From contig NZ_CP143423.1 in assembly GCF_014337925.2 (NCBI RefSeq), positions 1,642,501 to 1,706,500 of the forward strand: a stretch of DNA of 64,000 bases. Direction: 5' to 3'. This document shows, piece after piece, positions 7,793 through 17,131 of the stretch. Source of the stretch: Roseobacter fucihabitans. GTDB lineage: Bacteria > Pseudomonadota > Alphaproteobacteria > Rhodobacterales > Rhodobacteraceae. The position numbers and the translations under genes are program-made. Below the pieces are notes generated by a model. That model was not told where the DNA came from. It saw nothing but the letters and a program-made list of their open reading frames with translations, and ran no database searches. Every line of letters starts with the position of its first letter. The first letter of the stretch is position 1.

Positions 7793-8700
7793 TGGGCAAG
7801 GTCACGATACTCGGCGTTTTCGTTGCCGACACGGCGTACCGTGCGGATCGGATGCCGCGCATGGGCGAGACGATCATGGGCAATTCCTTCTCTCTGGGGC
7901 CGGGCGGGAAGGGCTCCAATCAAGCGGTGGCCTGTGCGCGCATCGGGGCGCAGACGCATATGATCTCCAAGCTCGGGCAGGATGATTTTGCCAAGCTGGC
8001 CCTGGACACCTGGGCCGAAGCGGGCGTGGTGGCGCATGTGGATCAGGTCAGCGAGAGTTATACCGGCGCGGCCTATATTTTCATCGAGGAGAGCACGGGC
8101 GATAATGCGATCATCATAGCGCCGGGGGCGGCGGCGCTCATCCGCGTCGCCGATATCGAGGCAAAAGCCGATTTGATTGCCGGATCGGATGTGTTTGTTA
8201 CCCAACTCGAACAGCCGATGGATGCCGCTCTGCGCGCTTTGCAGATTGCACGACAGGGTGGGGTCACCACCATCCTGAACCCGGCCCCGGCGGCGGCCTT
8301 GCCCGACGGCATGCTCGCACTTTGCGATTATGTCACACCCAATGAGACGGAATGCGAGGCCTTGACGGGCATTGCGGTGGAGAGTGAGGCGGATGCGCGC
8401 CGCGCCGCGCAGGCCCTATGTGACCTGGGTGTCAAAACGCCGATCATCACCATGGGCGAACGCGGTGCCTATCTGCACGGCCATGGGCTGGTGCCGGCGG
8501 TGCGCGCGGGGGCAGTGGTGGAAACGACCGGGGCGGGCGATGCTTTCAACGGCGGGTTCGCAGCGGTACTGTCGGAAGGGAAATCCGCGCTGGAGGCAGT
8601 GCGGATCGGCTGTGCGACCGCGGGGATTTCCGTGACGCGCGCAGGCACAGCCCCGGCCATGCCGAGCCGGGCGGAGGTGGAGGCGTTGCTTGGTGCCTAG
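7792..8700 (+). CDS. PfkB-family sugar kinase, ribokinase-like
   Basis: A protein of about 302 residues. The first PfkB signature is GPGGKGSNQAVACARIG and the second contains TTGAGDAFNGGFAA with the catalytic Asp of GAGD; NPAPAAALP is typical of ribokinases. It phosphorylates a sugar with ATP. The ATG at 7792 overlaps the FucU/RbsD stop codon, which favours it over the GTG three bases earlier. It is the last gene of the sugar cluster. Ribose is the default guess, but the FucU-like partner and the FGGY kinase at 3-689 leave the substrate open. Confidence 0.88.
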   Translation: MGKVTILGVFVADTAYRADRMPRMGETIMGNSFSLGPGGKGSNQAVACARIGAQTHMISKLGQDDFAKLALDTWAEAGVVAHVDQVSESYTGAAYIFIEESTGDNAIIIAPGAAALIRVADIEAKADLIAGSDVFVTQLEQPMDAALRALQIARQGGVTTILNPAPAAALPDGMLALCDYVTPNETECEALTGIAVESEADARRAAQALCDLGVKTPIITMGERGAYLHGHGLVPAVRAGAVVETTGAGDAFNGGFAAVLSEGKSALEAVRIGCATAGISVTRAGTAPAMPSRAEVEALLGA

Positions 8701-8731
8701 GTATCGGATACGAAGCACCTCAGGAACGGTG

Positions 8732-9811
8732 CTAGCCCACGGCATCCCGCGCGACGGAGACGGCTTTGATGACGGCGAAGACTCTACGTCCGGGCTGCAA
8801 ATCCAACGCCTGCGCCGAGCGCCGTGTGACCCGCGCGAGGATCAGCGCCGCGCCTAAGGACAGCTGCACGATGGCACCGGGACCGGAGCCCATGCGGACC
8901 TCACGCACGTCTACTTCCAGGATATTGAGTGCAGAAATCCCCTGCGGTCGCTGCGTGGCCAGCATGACATCCTGTGCTTCGATCCAGATCCGCAGCGCCG
9001 TGCCCGGTGGCTGATCCACGCGCGGCAGGAGCAGCATGCTGCCTTCGGTTTCCAGCGTGCTCAGCCCATCGGCGTGATGTTCCTTGACCCGCGCCTCCAA
9101 CATGGCCCCCGCGGAGCGCACCCCGATGGGCGTGACCGCAGGATCGCTGAGCACATCCGCGGCGCGGCCCTGACGCGCGATCCGGCCCGCCTCCAGCGCC
9201 ACAACCGTTGTCGCAATCCGCGCGACCTCGGCGGCGGCGTGGCTGACATAGAGGATCGGGACCTTGACCTCATCACGCATCCGCTCGAAATAGGGCAGGA
9301 TTTCCGCCTTGCGCTGCGCATCAAGCGCGGCCAGCGGCTCATCCGCCAGAATGATACCCGGACTTGCCAGCAGCGCGCGCCCGATCGCAACCCGCTGTTT
9401 TTCACCGCCCGACAGATCGCCGGGCCTGCGGTTCAGCAAAGCCCCGATGCCAAGCATCTCGACAATCCGGTCCATATCCCCGCGCGGCGTGGATTTTGGC
9501 GCGAACCAGCGCCCGTAATTGAGGTTTTGCCGCACGCTGAGGTGCGGAAACAGCCGCGCGTCCTGAAAGATATAGCCAAGCCGGCGCTTGTGCGGTGGCA
9601 GCCAATGGTTGCGCGCCGTATCAAAAAGCTCCCATTCACCGGCTGCAACACGGCCCTGATCAGGTTTCAACAGCCCCGCAACGGCATTGATGATTGTGCT
9701 CTTACCGGCTCCGGAACGCCCAAAAAGGACCGTAATCCCTGGCGGCGCTTCAAAGGCCACGTCGATGTCGAACCCCTCAAAGCGGTGGTTTAGGGATACA
9801 GAAAGGCTCAT
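8732..9811 (-). CDS. modC: molybdate ABC transporter ATPase
   Basis: 359 residues. Walker A is FGRSGAGKST, the signature is LSGGEKQRVAIGRAL, and Walker B is IILADEPLAALD. The C terminus carries a Mop/TOBE oxyanion-binding domain (VREVRMGSGPGAIVQLSLGA), which separates ModC from other importers. The start MSLSVSL at 9811 overlaps the modB stop in an ATGA, so the longer frame to 9850 is not used. It drives molybdate uptake with ModB and ModA, feeding molybdenum cofactor. The formate dehydrogenase at 40275 is a plausible client. Confidence 0.92.
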   Translation of the reverse strand: MSLSVSLNHRFEGFDIDVAFEAPPGITVLFGRSGAGKSTIINAVAGLLKPDQGRVAAGEWELFDTARNHWLPPHKRRLGYIFQDARLFPHLSVRQNLNYGRWFAPKSTPRGDMDRIVEMLGIGALLNRRPGDLSGGEKQRVAIGRALLASPGIILADEPLAALDAQRKAEILPYFERMRDEVKVPILYVSHAAAEVARIATTVVALEAGRIARQGRAADVLSDPAVTPIGVRSAGAMLEARVKEHHADGLSTLETEGSMLLLPRVDQPPGTALRIWIEAQDVMLATQRPQGISALNILEVDVREVRMGSGPGAIVQLSLGAALILARVTRRSAQALDLQPGRRVFAVIKAVSVARDAVG

Positions 9812-10503
9812 ATGCCGCCCACCCGTGTTGCGGCCTTGCGGGCCAGCCATTCCGACAGCAAAAGCGCGGACATGGCGATGGCGATGGAAATCAGAACCAG
9901 CCGCCAGGCGGAGGCTTCCCCGCCCGGCACCTGCAGGAACGCATAGATCGCCGAAGGAACCGTCTGCGTCTGGCCGGGGATGTTGGAGACAAAAGTGATC
10001 GTTGCGCCAAATTCACCCATGGCCTTGGCAAAGGCGAGGATGGCTCCGGCGATGATCCCCGGCAGGATCAGCGGCAGGGTGACGGTCAAAAACACCCAAC
10101 CGCGCGAGGCCCCTAAGGTGCTGGCCGCCTGCTCCAGTTTCGGGTCCACCGCTTCGATGGAAAGGCGCATGGCGCGCACCATCAGCGGAAATGCCATGAC
10201 GGCGGCGGCAAGTGCGGCCCCGGTCCAGCGAAAGGCAAAGGTGATCCCGAATTGTTGCAGCAACCCGCCAATGGGTCCGGTGGTGCCGAATGTCATCAGC
10301 AGCAAATACCCCGTGACCACGGGCGGCAGGATCAGTGGCAGATGCACCAGACCATTGAGCAGTTGTTTGCCCCAAAAGTCACGTCGCGCCAGCACATAGG
10401 CCACCCAAAGCCCCAGCGGCAGGCTGAGCAGGGTCGCCCAGAGCGATACTTTGAGCGACAAGGCGACCGCGCGCCATTCCTCGGGACCCAGCCATTCCGT
10501 CAT
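9808..10503 (-). CDS. modB: molybdate ABC transporter permease
   Basis: 231 residues with five to six hydrophobic segments and the EAA-type loop (EQAASTLGASRGWVFLTVTL) that contacts ModC. The C-terminal half has GEFGATITFVSNIPGQTQTV, a recognisable ModB stretch. It overlaps modA and modC by 4 nt each, so the three genes are translationally coupled. It forms the inner-membrane channel for molybdate. Confidence 0.92.
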   Translation of the reverse strand: MTEWLGPEEWRAVALSLKVSLWATLLSLPLGLWVAYVLARRDFWGKQLLNGLVHLPLILPPVVTGYLLLMTFGTTGPIGGLLQQFGITFAFRWTGAALAAAVMAFPLMVRAMRLSIEAVDPKLEQAASTLGASRGWVFLTVTLPLILPGIIAGAILAFAKAMGEFGATITFVSNIPGQTQTVPSAIYAFLQVPGGEASAWRLVLISIAIAMSALLLSEWLARKAATRVGGI

Positions 10504-11279
10504 GGGGCGGGGTCTGCCATGATAAAGCCGTGGCGTTCGAAGATCACGCGGGCCTGCGCGCTGCGCAAATGGTTGATGAACCGCGCGACCGGGGTTGAGG
10601 ACCGCCCCTTGGTGACCGCGACGGGGTAGAGGATGGGGGCGTGGCTCTCCTCAGGGAAGGTTGCGATCACGCTGATGCGTGGTTCGGCCTGCGCATCCGA
10701 GGTATAGACGATGCCAAAGGGGGCCTCGCCACGTGCGACCAGCGCAAGGGCCGCGCGCACGTTGTCGCTCTGGGCGATCTGCGGTGCCAGAGCGTCCCAG
10801 AGGCCAAAATACTGCAAGGCCGATTTGCCGTAGATCCCCGCCGGGACAGCCGCTACCAGCGCCATGGCGATGCGGTCCTGGCCAAGGGTTTCCATCAGGG
10901 CGGTGCCGGTGGTTTCAACCAGCGTGCCGCCTGCGCCGTGCCGGATCAGGACGAGGCGATTGCTCAGCAGATCAAACCGGCTGGCCGGGTCGATCCTGTT
11001 TTGATCGGCCAACCAGTCCATCCAATCCAGGCTTGCCGCGATGAAAATATCCGCAGGCGCGCCGAACGATATCTGGCGGGCCAGCACGGGGGTGCCAGCA
11101 TAGGAAATGGTGGTTGTGGGACCCTCGAACGCCGCTGCGACCTCGTCCAGGGCTGTTTTCAGGCTGGCGGCGGCAAAAATCGTGATGTCTGACGCGCGAC
11201 CCGGCATGGCCAGACAGGCAAGGCTGATGCTTATCATCACGCCAGATCGCAGCGCCCGCCAGATTGCGCATACCATCAC
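10500..11279 (-). CDS. modA: molybdate-binding periplasmic protein
   Basis: 259 residues with an N-terminal signal peptide ending near PGRAS, followed by DITIFAAASLKTALDEVAAA, the typical ModA start, then ISYAGTPVLARQI and GAPADIFIAASLDWMD. It captures molybdate in the periplasm for ModBC. It is first in the operon. The 233-nt region upstream (11280-11512) must contain its promoter. I could not see a convincing ModE-type palindrome there, so regulation may differ from E. coli. Met15 is an alternative start. Confidence 0.9.
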   Translation of the reverse strand: MMVCAIWRALRSGVMISISLACLAMPGRASDITIFAAASLKTALDEVAAAFEGPTTTISYAGTPVLARQISFGAPADIFIAASLDWMDWLADQNRIDPASRFDLLSNRLVLIRHGAGGTLVETTGTALMETLGQDRIAMALVAAVPAGIYGKSALQYFGLWDALAPQIAQSDNVRAALALVARGEAPFGIVYTSDAQAEPRISVIATFPEESHAPILYPVAVTKGRSSTPVARFINHLRSAQARVIFERHGFIMADPAP

Positions 11280-11512
11280 AGGGATGCTCCCGCAGGCCTT
11301 TGAGAGAGACAGATAGGCTCATGATATTCGGCTGGGATGCTTGGAGCAAAGATCATGGGAGATACCCTGTTTCAGCGCGCGAGAGGTTGCAAGGCCCCGC
11401 AGTCGCGTCAAAGAGCCTGATGCGGGCATATCGTCGTGATTTTCGCGCCCTTGCGCGGCGTTGTCCACAGGGAGAGGAGGCAGTAAACGTATCCCTGGCA
11501 GGGTGGTGCGGA

Positions 11513-12787
11513 TCAATTTGAGGCGGTGTTTATCGCAGGGCCGGATCGCGGGCGCAAACGCGCCGCGCCAAATGCGCTTAGCGCCAGGAGCAAAGCTGCC
11601 GTGGCGAGGCATAGGGCCAGACCGCCGATCTGGTAGCTCAGGCCTGACAGCAGGGTGCCCATCAGCCTGCCGAGGGCATTTGCCATATAGTAAAACCCCA
11701 CATCCATGGTGACCCGCGCCCCGCTGCTGAAGGCGAGGATCAGGTAAGAATGCAGGGCGGAGTTCACCGCGAACACTGCGCCAAACCCAAGGAGCCCGAT
11801 GATCAGGGTTACCGTGAGCCACGGCGCGGGGTCGGGTGTTACATAGACCAGAAGCGCCAGTGCTGCGGGGATGAAAATCAGGCTGGCCGCCCATGTGCGG
11901 GCGCTGTTGATGATGTCGCCCTCAGGTCGGTTCCGCGCGTTCAAAAGTCGGGGTGCTGCGGCCTGCACCGCGCCGTAAAGGATGATCCACAGGGCCATGA
12001 AACTGCCAATGGTAAAAAAGGCCGCGCGGTTTGAGGCCTCTGATCCGTCCGACAGAACGGCATAAAAATAGATCGGGATGCCGACCACGAACCACACGTC
12101 GCGGGCACCAAAGAGGAAAACCCGCGCAAAGCTGAGCCAGTTCACATTGGCGTCTCCAGAAAACACCTCGCGAAATTTCGCGTCCCTGCGCCCAACCGGC
12201 AGGCCGGAGGGCATTTTGAGCACGATCACCACGAGGATCAGGCTGAGCAGGGCGGCCATGCCCAAGACCGCCACTTTCAGGCCGACCAGCCCGAGCAGCA
12301 CAGCGCCGATCAGAAAACCAAAGCCCTTCACCGCGTTCTTTGAGCCGGTCAGTAGGGCCACCCAGCGAAACAGCCCGCCTTGTTCGGCAGGGGCGAGCAG
12401 TTTGACGGCAGATTTGGCGCTCATCTTGGCGAGGTCCTTGGCCACGCCGGACGCGCCCTGAACGGCCATCACAAAGGCGACGGAGGCGGGCAGCGTCCAG
12501 CCTGGGTCCAGCTGGGCCAGAGCGATCAATGCGGCGACCTGCAAGCCAAGCCCCGCATAAAGCGTAGAGGTCAGCCCGAAACGTGCGGCAATCCACCCCG
12601 CGCTGAGGTTGGTCACCACCCCGGCGATTTCATAGAGCACAAAGAGATAGGCCAACTGCACCGGGGAAAACCCCAGCGTGTGAAAATGCAACAGCACCAG
12701 CATGCGCAGCGCGCCATCCGTGAGCATGAAGGCCCAATAGGCCGCCGTGACCGCAACATAGGCTGGCCCTGCGCGGGCCGTGCTCAT
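11513..12787 (-). CDS. arsJ: organoarsenical efflux permease ArsJ (MFS)
   Basis: 424 residues, major-facilitator type with about 11-12 hydrophobic segments ([20 protein letters not shown] near the start). Known ArsJ exports 1-arseno-3-phosphoglycerate, the unstable product made when GAPDH uses arsenate instead of phosphate. The genetic signature of that pathway is a dedicated gapdh gene next to arsJ, as here. The ATG at 12787 overlaps the gapdh stop in ATGA. The longer frame to 12841 runs into gapdh and is rejected. It is the last gene of the ars operon. Confidence 0.88.
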   Translation of the reverse strand: MSTARAGPAYVAVTAAYWAFMLTDGALRMLVLLHFHTLGFSPVQLAYLFVLYEIAGVVTNLSAGWIAARFGLTSTLYAGLGLQVAALIALAQLDPGWTLPASVAFVMAVQGASGVAKDLAKMSAKSAVKLLAPAEQGGLFRWVALLTGSKNAVKGFGFLIGAVLLGLVGLKVAVLGMAALLSLILVVIVLKMPSGLPVGRRDAKFREVFSGDANVNWLSFARVFLFGARDVWFVVGIPIYFYAVLSDGSEASNRAAFFTIGSFMALWIILYGAVQAAAPRLLNARNRPEGDIINSARTWAASLIFIPAALALLVYVTPDPAPWLTVTLIIGLLGFGAVFAVNSALHSYLILAFSSGARVTMDVGFYYMANALGRLMGTLLSGLSYQIGGLALCLATAALLLALSAFGAARLRPRSGPAINTASN

Positions 12788-13782
12788 AGCGTGTCGCCAA
12801 CCATCAGGGCCACATCCACCAGACGGTTGGCATAGCCCCACTCGTTGTCATACCAGACGTAAACCTTCAGCTGTGTGCCGTTGATCACCATCGTGGAGGG
12901 CGCATCAATGATCCCGGATCGCGGATCATTGGTGTAATCCGCGCTGACCAAGGGCCGTGTTTCATAGCCCAGAATGCCTTTGAGCGCGCCCTTGGCCGCC
13001 GTCTCGAACAGAGCGTTCACCTCTTCCACGGTGGTCGCGCGTTCAAGCTCAAAGACGCAATCCGTCAGCGAGGCATTCAACAATGGCACACGCACGGCAT
13101 GGCCATTCAACCGCCCGGCCAGTTCGGGATAGATCAGCGTGATGGCTGTGGCGCTGCCGGTCGTCGTGGGGATCAGCGAATTCAACGCAGAACGCGCGCG
13201 CCGCAGATCCTTGGCCGGACGGTCCACGATGGTTTGGGTGTTGGTCACATCATGGATCGTCGTGATTGAGCCATGTTTGATCCCGAGGGTTTCATGCACG
13301 ACCTTGACCACAGGCGCGATGCAATTGGTGGTGCAACTGGCGGCGGTGATAATGTCATGGCGCGCTGGATCGTAAATGTCATGGTTGACGCCAAAAACCA
13401 CATTGGCCGTGGGGCCGTCCTTGACCGGTGCCGACACGATCACCTTCTTCACGCCCGCCGCGAAGTAGGGGGCCAGCGCGGCTTTGCTCTTGAAGGCACC
13501 GGTGCAGTCAATCACCACGTCCACACCCGAAAACGGCAGGCGGTCGGGTTGCGGTTCAATGTGCACAGGCAGGCGGGTGTCGTTGATTGTGATGCTATCC
13601 GCGTCCGCCTTGAAGGTCGCAGGCCAGCGCCCGTGCACCGTGTCGAATTCCAGCAGATGCGCATGCATCGCCGGATCCCCCACCGCGTCATTGATCCAGG
13701 CGATCTCGGCCCCGCGTTCCAGCAAAGGGCGCAGCGCCAGCTTGCCGATCCGGCCCAAACCGTTCAGCGCATAGACAGTCAT
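12784..13782 (-). CDS. ars-operon glyceraldehyde-3-phosphate dehydrogenase
   Basis: 332 residues with an N-terminal NAD-binding fold ([18 protein letters not shown]) and the catalytic motif [10 protein letters not shown] with the active-site Cys; the C terminus [14 protein letters not shown] is canonical. In arsJ operons this enzyme forms 1-arseno-3-phosphoglycerate from glyceraldehyde-3-phosphate and arsenate. It overlaps arsRC (upstream) and arsJ (downstream) by 4 nt each, so the product can be passed to the exporter. A housekeeping GAPDH is expected elsewhere in the genome. Confidence 0.92.
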   Translation of the reverse strand: MTVYALNGLGRIGKLALRPLLERGAEIAWINDAVGDPAMHAHLLEFDTVHGRWPATFKADADSITINDTRLPVHIEPQPDRLPFSGVDVVIDCTGAFKSKAALAPYFAAGVKKVIVSAPVKDGPTANVVFGVNHDIYDPARHDIITAASCTTNCIAPVVKVVHETLGIKHGSITTIHDVTNTQTIVDRPAKDLRRARSALNSLIPTTTGSATAITLIYPELAGRLNGHAVRVPLLNASLTDCVFELERATTVEEVNALFETAAKGALKGILGYETRPLVSADYTNDPRSGIIDAPSTMVINGTQLKVYVWYDNEWGYANRLVDVALMVGDTL

Positions 13783-14627
13783 GAGCAGGTTCCTTCCAAA
13801 GGGTGCGCGGCGATGTCATCAACGGCCGCTTGCAGCGAAATACGATTATGGGTGGCTAAGGGCAGGGCCGCAAAAGCCTCGATCCGGTTTTTGAGCGCGC
13901 CATAGGCGTGTTGAAACGCCAACTGGCGCTCGGAAAGGGTACCAGTTGCCGCGACCGGGTCGGGCACGCCCCAATGACCGCTGATCGGCTGGCCATCCCA
14001 TGCGGGACACTCTTCATTGGCGGCGGAATCGCAAACGGTGAAGACGAAGTCCATTCTGGGAGCCGTGGCGCTTTGGAACTCCGAGATGTGCTTTGCGCGC
14101 AGGCGTGACGTGTCATGGCCTTTTGCCCGCAAAAGATCCACGGCCACAGGATTGAGCTCGGAACCGGGCGCAGTGCCTGCGGAATAGGCCGTGAAGCTGG
14201 TGCCCTCCAGATCATGCAGGATGGATTCGGCGAAAATGGAACGTGCGGAATTGCCGGTGCAGATGAAAAGGACGTTATAGGGCGGGCCGGGCATGACGGG
14301 GCTTGTCTGCTCAGGTGACCTCGAAAAGGGGGGGCATAATTCGGGGCGACCCCGGCAGCAGTCCGTAAAGATATACTCAATCAGGGCGCCTGCGGCTTGG
14401 GTGTTGGCACGGTATCGCAAAGAGGTGCCCACCCGGTCTTGCGTGATGAGATGGGTCTTGCAAAGTGCGGAAAGATACACCGATGCGGTCGATGCCTTGA
14501 GCTCCAGTGCGGCGGATATTTCCCCCGCCGGGACCGCATCAGGAAAGCGGCGCATCAGCAGTCGGAACACCGCCAGGCGTTGCGGGTGGCTCAAGGCGGA
14601 GAGACGGGAAAGGGCTTCTAGTTCCAT
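13779..14627 (-). CDS. ArsR-ArsC fusion: arsenic repressor plus arsenate reductase-like phosphatase
   Basis: 282 residues in two domains. Residues 1-90 form an ArsR-type winged helix ([38 protein letters not shown]). Residues about 117-250 form a low-molecular-weight phosphatase/ArsC domain with [12 protein letters not shown] (C-X5-R loop) and the downstream acidic motif [10 protein letters not shown] linker ([11 protein letters not shown]) carries cysteines that could bind As(III), but this is inference. It starts the operon and probably represses it. In this pathway arsenate need not be reduced, so the second domain may instead act as a sensor or as a parallel route. Confidence 0.88.
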   Translation of the reverse strand: MELEALSRLSALSHPQRLAVFRLLMRRFPDAVPAGEISAALELKASTASVYLSALCKTHLITQDRVGTSLRYRANTQAAGALIEYIFTDCCRGRPELCPPFSRSPEQTSPVMPGPPYNVLFICTGNSARSIFAESILHDLEGTSFTAYSAGTAPGSELNPVAVDLLRAKGHDTSRLRAKHISEFQSATAPRMDFVFTVCDSAANEECPAWDGQPISGHWGVPDPVAATGTLSERQLAFQHAYGALKNRIEAFAALPLATHNRISLQAAVDDIAAHPLEGTCS

Positions 14628-14630
14628 ACT

Positions 14631-14638
14631 TCATGAAT
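14631..14638. promoter_or_regulatory. candidate operator before the ars operon
   Basis: The perfect 8-bp palindrome TTCATGAA lies three bases upstream of the arsRC start codon, inside an AT-rich stretch that could hold a promoter reading leftward. A repressor bound there would block initiation. It is the only obvious dyad in the 180-nt gap 14628-14807, which otherwise shows no gene. Confidence 0.3.
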
Positions 14639-14807
14639 AACGGAATTATAGATGTGTTTACAAGACTATTTTTGTGAATTTTCTGTGACGCCACATCTGT
14701 GGGTGTCGCTGTGATCTGGCGCATCCGCTCACCCGCTCTGTTGGCCTGCGCGAGAGGCCTTTGCGCGAGATGTTGAGCGCAAGCTGCGTATGACTATGAA
14801 TGCCCGT

Positions 14808-15596
14808 TCAATCGAGCTTGAAGCCAATGCTCCGGATAAATGTGCCAAAATCCATCCGCTGTGGCACGGCATACATTTTCGCTTTCGCCGCAGACCACCC
14901 GATACCCGATGTATCGCCCAGTCGCCGCTTGTCATAGGCCTCAATGCCCTGTTTTGGCGTGTCGGAAAATCGGTTCTTATGCACCGTATGCGCCAGCGAC
15001 AGTCGCGGGTTGATCGCAACCGCCGGGGCCGGATGACCCAAACCCATGGCCGCTACCGGAAAGACATGATCGGGCAAATGCAGCAACTTTGCGACCTCCT
15101 GCAAATGGTTTCGAATGGTGCTGATCGGGCAACATCCCAGTCCCGCGCCCTCAGCGGCGACCATGAAGAAAGCCAGCGCGATGCCCGCATCCAGGCTTGC
15201 GTTGAAAAACGCATCCAGATGGTCATTGGGAAAGGGTTGATCATGCTGTTGCTGTATCTGGCGTTGCCGCCTGTTATTGGCCAGGAAAACCACCATCGCC
15301 GGGGCATCGGCAATCCAGTCCTGCGCGCTGAGCAGCGATTTCAGAGCCGCGAGCAGCTCGGGATCGGTCACGATCAATATGTCACGTTGTTGCAGATCGC
15401 TTTTTGAAGGGGCGCATAGGGCCGCCGCACAGAGCGCTTGCAGCAAGGGTTCATCGACCGGTTCCGCGGTAAAGTGGCGACAGGACGCGCGGGCGGCAAG
15501 ACGCCTCAATGTTTCATTCTGCGCCAAGTTTTCGGGCAGATGCGGCACGTCGCCGAACCGTTTTGCGAACAGGGCGCCAAGCGATACATCAGACAT
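14808..15596 (-). CDS. nitroreductase-family oxidoreductase (NfsA-like)
   Basis: 262 residues. ARASCRHFTAEPVDEPLLQA near residue 35 is the FMN-phosphate-binding start of the family, and GAGLGCCPISTIRNHLQEVA and FPVAAMGLGHPAPA are later conserved segments. It should bind FMN and transfer two electrons from NAD(P)H to nitro or quinone compounds. It is transcribed away from the SDH-like operon and toward the ars operon. The 94-nt gap to 15691 contains two dyads that may serve either direction. No link to arsenic is evident. Confidence 0.82.
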   Translation of the reverse strand: MSDVSLGALFAKRFGDVPHLPENLAQNETLRRLAARASCRHFTAEPVDEPLLQALCAAALCAPSKSDLQQRDILIVTDPELLAALKSLLSAQDWIADAPAMVVFLANNRRQRQIQQQHDQPFPNDHLDAFFNASLDAGIALAFFMVAAEGAGLGCCPISTIRNHLQEVAKLLHLPDHVFPVAAMGLGHPAPAVAINPRLSLAHTVHKNRFSDTPKQGIEAYDKRRLGDTSGIGWSAAKAKMYAVPQRMDFGTFIRSIGFKLD

Positions 15597-15615
15597 CTCG
15601 GCGCATCTGAATGTT

Positions 15616-15630
15616 GTAAGGGGTTCTTAC
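15616..15630. promoter_or_regulatory. LysR-type dyad GTAAG-N5-CTTAC
   Basis: A perfect inverted repeat with 5-nt spacing in the divergent gap between the nitroreductase and SDH-like operons. Its geometry fits a T-N11-A LysR recognition box. It lies about 60 nt upstream of the iron-sulfur subunit start. Confidence 0.4.
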
Positions 15631-15656
15631 GAAAACCATTAGAAACTATTCCTTCG

Positions 15657-15673
15657 CGTTAGCAAATCTAGCA
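15657..15673. promoter_or_regulatory. LysR-type dyad CGTTAG-N5-CTAGCA
   Basis: Its left arm is identical to that of the site at 22601-22617 before tctC, with the same spacing and nearly the same right arm. This suggests the LysR protein encoded at 21678-22583 controls both operons. It ends 17 nt before the iron-sulfur subunit start. Confidence 0.45.
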
Positions 15674-15690
15674 GTTATATCATAAGACAG

Positions 15691-16449
15691 ATGCCAATAG
15701 TCACAAGTCAGGAATTGCCAGTGGATGGACACGCCGAGCTTCTCCAGGTTTCTGTCTGGCGTGGCACTGCACAGAGCGGGTATTTTCAGGAATTCGAAGT
15801 GCCGGGTTTGGAAAATCAGACCGTTCTCGACGTTGTGTCATGGATTCAGCATTACGCTGACGCAACGCTGAGCTATCGGTTTGCCTGTCGGGTCGGGATG
15901 TGCGGGTCCTGCGCGATGATGGTGAACGGGCAGCCGCGCTGGACCTGCCGGACGCATGTGAACAAGGTATTGAAAGACCGCAAGGTTGAGATCGCACCGC
16001 TACGAAACCTTCCGGTTATCAAGGATTTAGCGGCGGATATGGATCCGTTCTTTGACAAATGGGTTGCGGCGGGTGGGGCGCATGTGCCCAGCAGTACGCG
16101 CGATGATCCAATTGCGCCGATTGATCCGATTGACGCCACCCGCGTCGAGGCCAGTGCCGGGATCGAGTGCATCAACTGTTCGATCTGTTACGCAGCCTGC
16201 GACACGGTTGCGGGCAATGCCGACTATCTGGGTCCAGCCGCTTTGCAACGCGCCTGGACCCTGTTGAACGATGAAAAGCACGGCAATCGCGCGGGCATTC
16301 TCGCGGCGGTTTCAGGCTCGGGAGGATGCCACAATTGTCACTCCATGGGCAGCTGTACCGTTTACTGCCCCAACGATCTCGACCCGATGTCGGCCATTGC
16401 GGGATTAAAACGCGAGACCACGAAATCCTTTTTCAGGAGGTCGAGATAG
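15691..16449 (+). CDS. succinate dehydrogenase/fumarate reductase-like iron-sulfur subunit
   Basis: 252 residues. The N-terminal plant-type 2Fe-2S domain has CRVGMCGSC and a final Cys in RWTCRTH. The C-terminal ferredoxin domain has CINCSICYAAC for the 4Fe-4S cluster, and the later Cys (GCHNCHSMGSCTVYCPNDLD) serve the 3Fe-4S cluster and finish the 4Fe-4S site. It carries electrons from the flavoprotein to quinone. It is the first gene of a four-gene SDH-like operon. Gene order here (B, two small membrane subunits, A) differs from the usual TCA-cycle sdhCDAB, which supports a second, specialised complex. Confidence 0.9.
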   Translation: MPIVTSQELPVDGHAELLQVSVWRGTAQSGYFQEFEVPGLENQTVLDVVSWIQHYADATLSYRFACRVGMCGSCAMMVNGQPRWTCRTHVNKVLKDRKVEIAPLRNLPVIKDLAADMDPFFDKWVAAGGAHVPSSTRDDPIAPIDPIDATRVEASAGIECINCSICYAACDTVAGNADYLGPAALQRAWTLLNDEKHGNRAGILAAVSGSGGCHNCHSMGSCTVYCPNDLDPMSAIAGLKRETTKSFFRRSR

Positions 16450-16452
16450 ATC

Positions 16453-16794
16453 ATGCTGGATCTGAGGCTATACATGCTGCAACGCCTCACCGCGCTGATC
16501 ATGGCGCCGCTGACGCTGGGACATATCGCGGTGATGATCTATGCGGTGCAGGGCGGGTTGTCGGCCGAAGAAATTCTCGGACGCACGCAGGGCTCCGTCT
16601 TCTGGTTCCTGTTTTACGGGGTTTTCGTGCTGGCCGTTGCCATCCATGCGGCGATCGGTCTGCGCGTCATCATCCATGAGATATTTGGCTTGCGCGCGCG
16701 GATACTTGAAGGGATCACCTGGGGGATCGGAATACTTTTACTTATCATGGGGATGCAGGCGCTCTTTGCGGTGACATGGACGGGTGCCGCATGA
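16453..16794 (+). CDS. SDH/FRD-like membrane anchor subunit 1
   Basis: 113 residues with three hydrophobic segments (LTALIMAPLTLGHIAVMIYA; WFLFYGVFVLAVAIHAAIGL; the third near 90-108). His residues in the first two helices (LGHIA, AIHAAIG) are candidates for haem b ligands. It starts 3 nt after the iron-sulfur gene and overlaps the next gene in an ATGA. It anchors the soluble subunits and helps form the quinone site. Confidence 0.78.
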   Translation: MLDLRLYMLQRLTALIMAPLTLGHIAVMIYAVQGGLSAEEILGRTQGSVFWFLFYGVFVLAVAIHAAIGLRVIIHEIFGLRARILEGITWGIGILLLIMGMQALFAVTWTGAA

Positions 16795-17129
16795 AGCCGG
16801 CGCGTGCGCATCCGCTGTGGTTTGCCTTTGTGCTGCACCGGGTTTCGGGGCTGGCGCTGGCGCTGTTCCTGCCGGTTCATTTCTGGGTTTTATCCTATGC
16901 GTTGACGCAACCGGAAAAGTTAAATCGATTTCTTAACTTTGCTGATCAACCGTTTGTTAAATTAGCCGAATTTGGCCTCGTGTTTTTCTTGGCGGTGCAT
17001 ATTTTTGGCGGGTTAAGGCTGATGGCGATGGAATGGCTGCCATGGTCCGCGCCGCAAAAAACGCTGGCGGCGGGGGCGGTCAGTATCGCTTTTCTGATCT
17101 CGGGCACATTCTTTTTGCAGGTGGTGTAG
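16791..17129 (+). CDS. SDH-like membrane anchor subunit 2 (cytochrome b556 type)
   Basis: 112 residues from the ATG at 16791, which overlaps the previous stop; the longer frame to 16776 is not needed. HRVSGLALALFLPVHFWVLS contains the R-S-G and H motifs of SdhC-type cytochrome b subunits, and VFFLAVHIFGGLRLM gives a second His. There are three hydrophobic helices. With the preceding gene it makes a two-subunit anchor, and it leads directly into the flavoprotein. Confidence 0.82.
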   Translation: MKPARAHPLWFAFVLHRVSGLALALFLPVHFWVLSYALTQPEKLNRFLNFADQPFVKLAEFGLVFFLAVHIFGGLRLMAMEWLPWSAPQKTLAAGAVSIAFLISGTFFLQVV

Positions 17130-17131
17130 CC

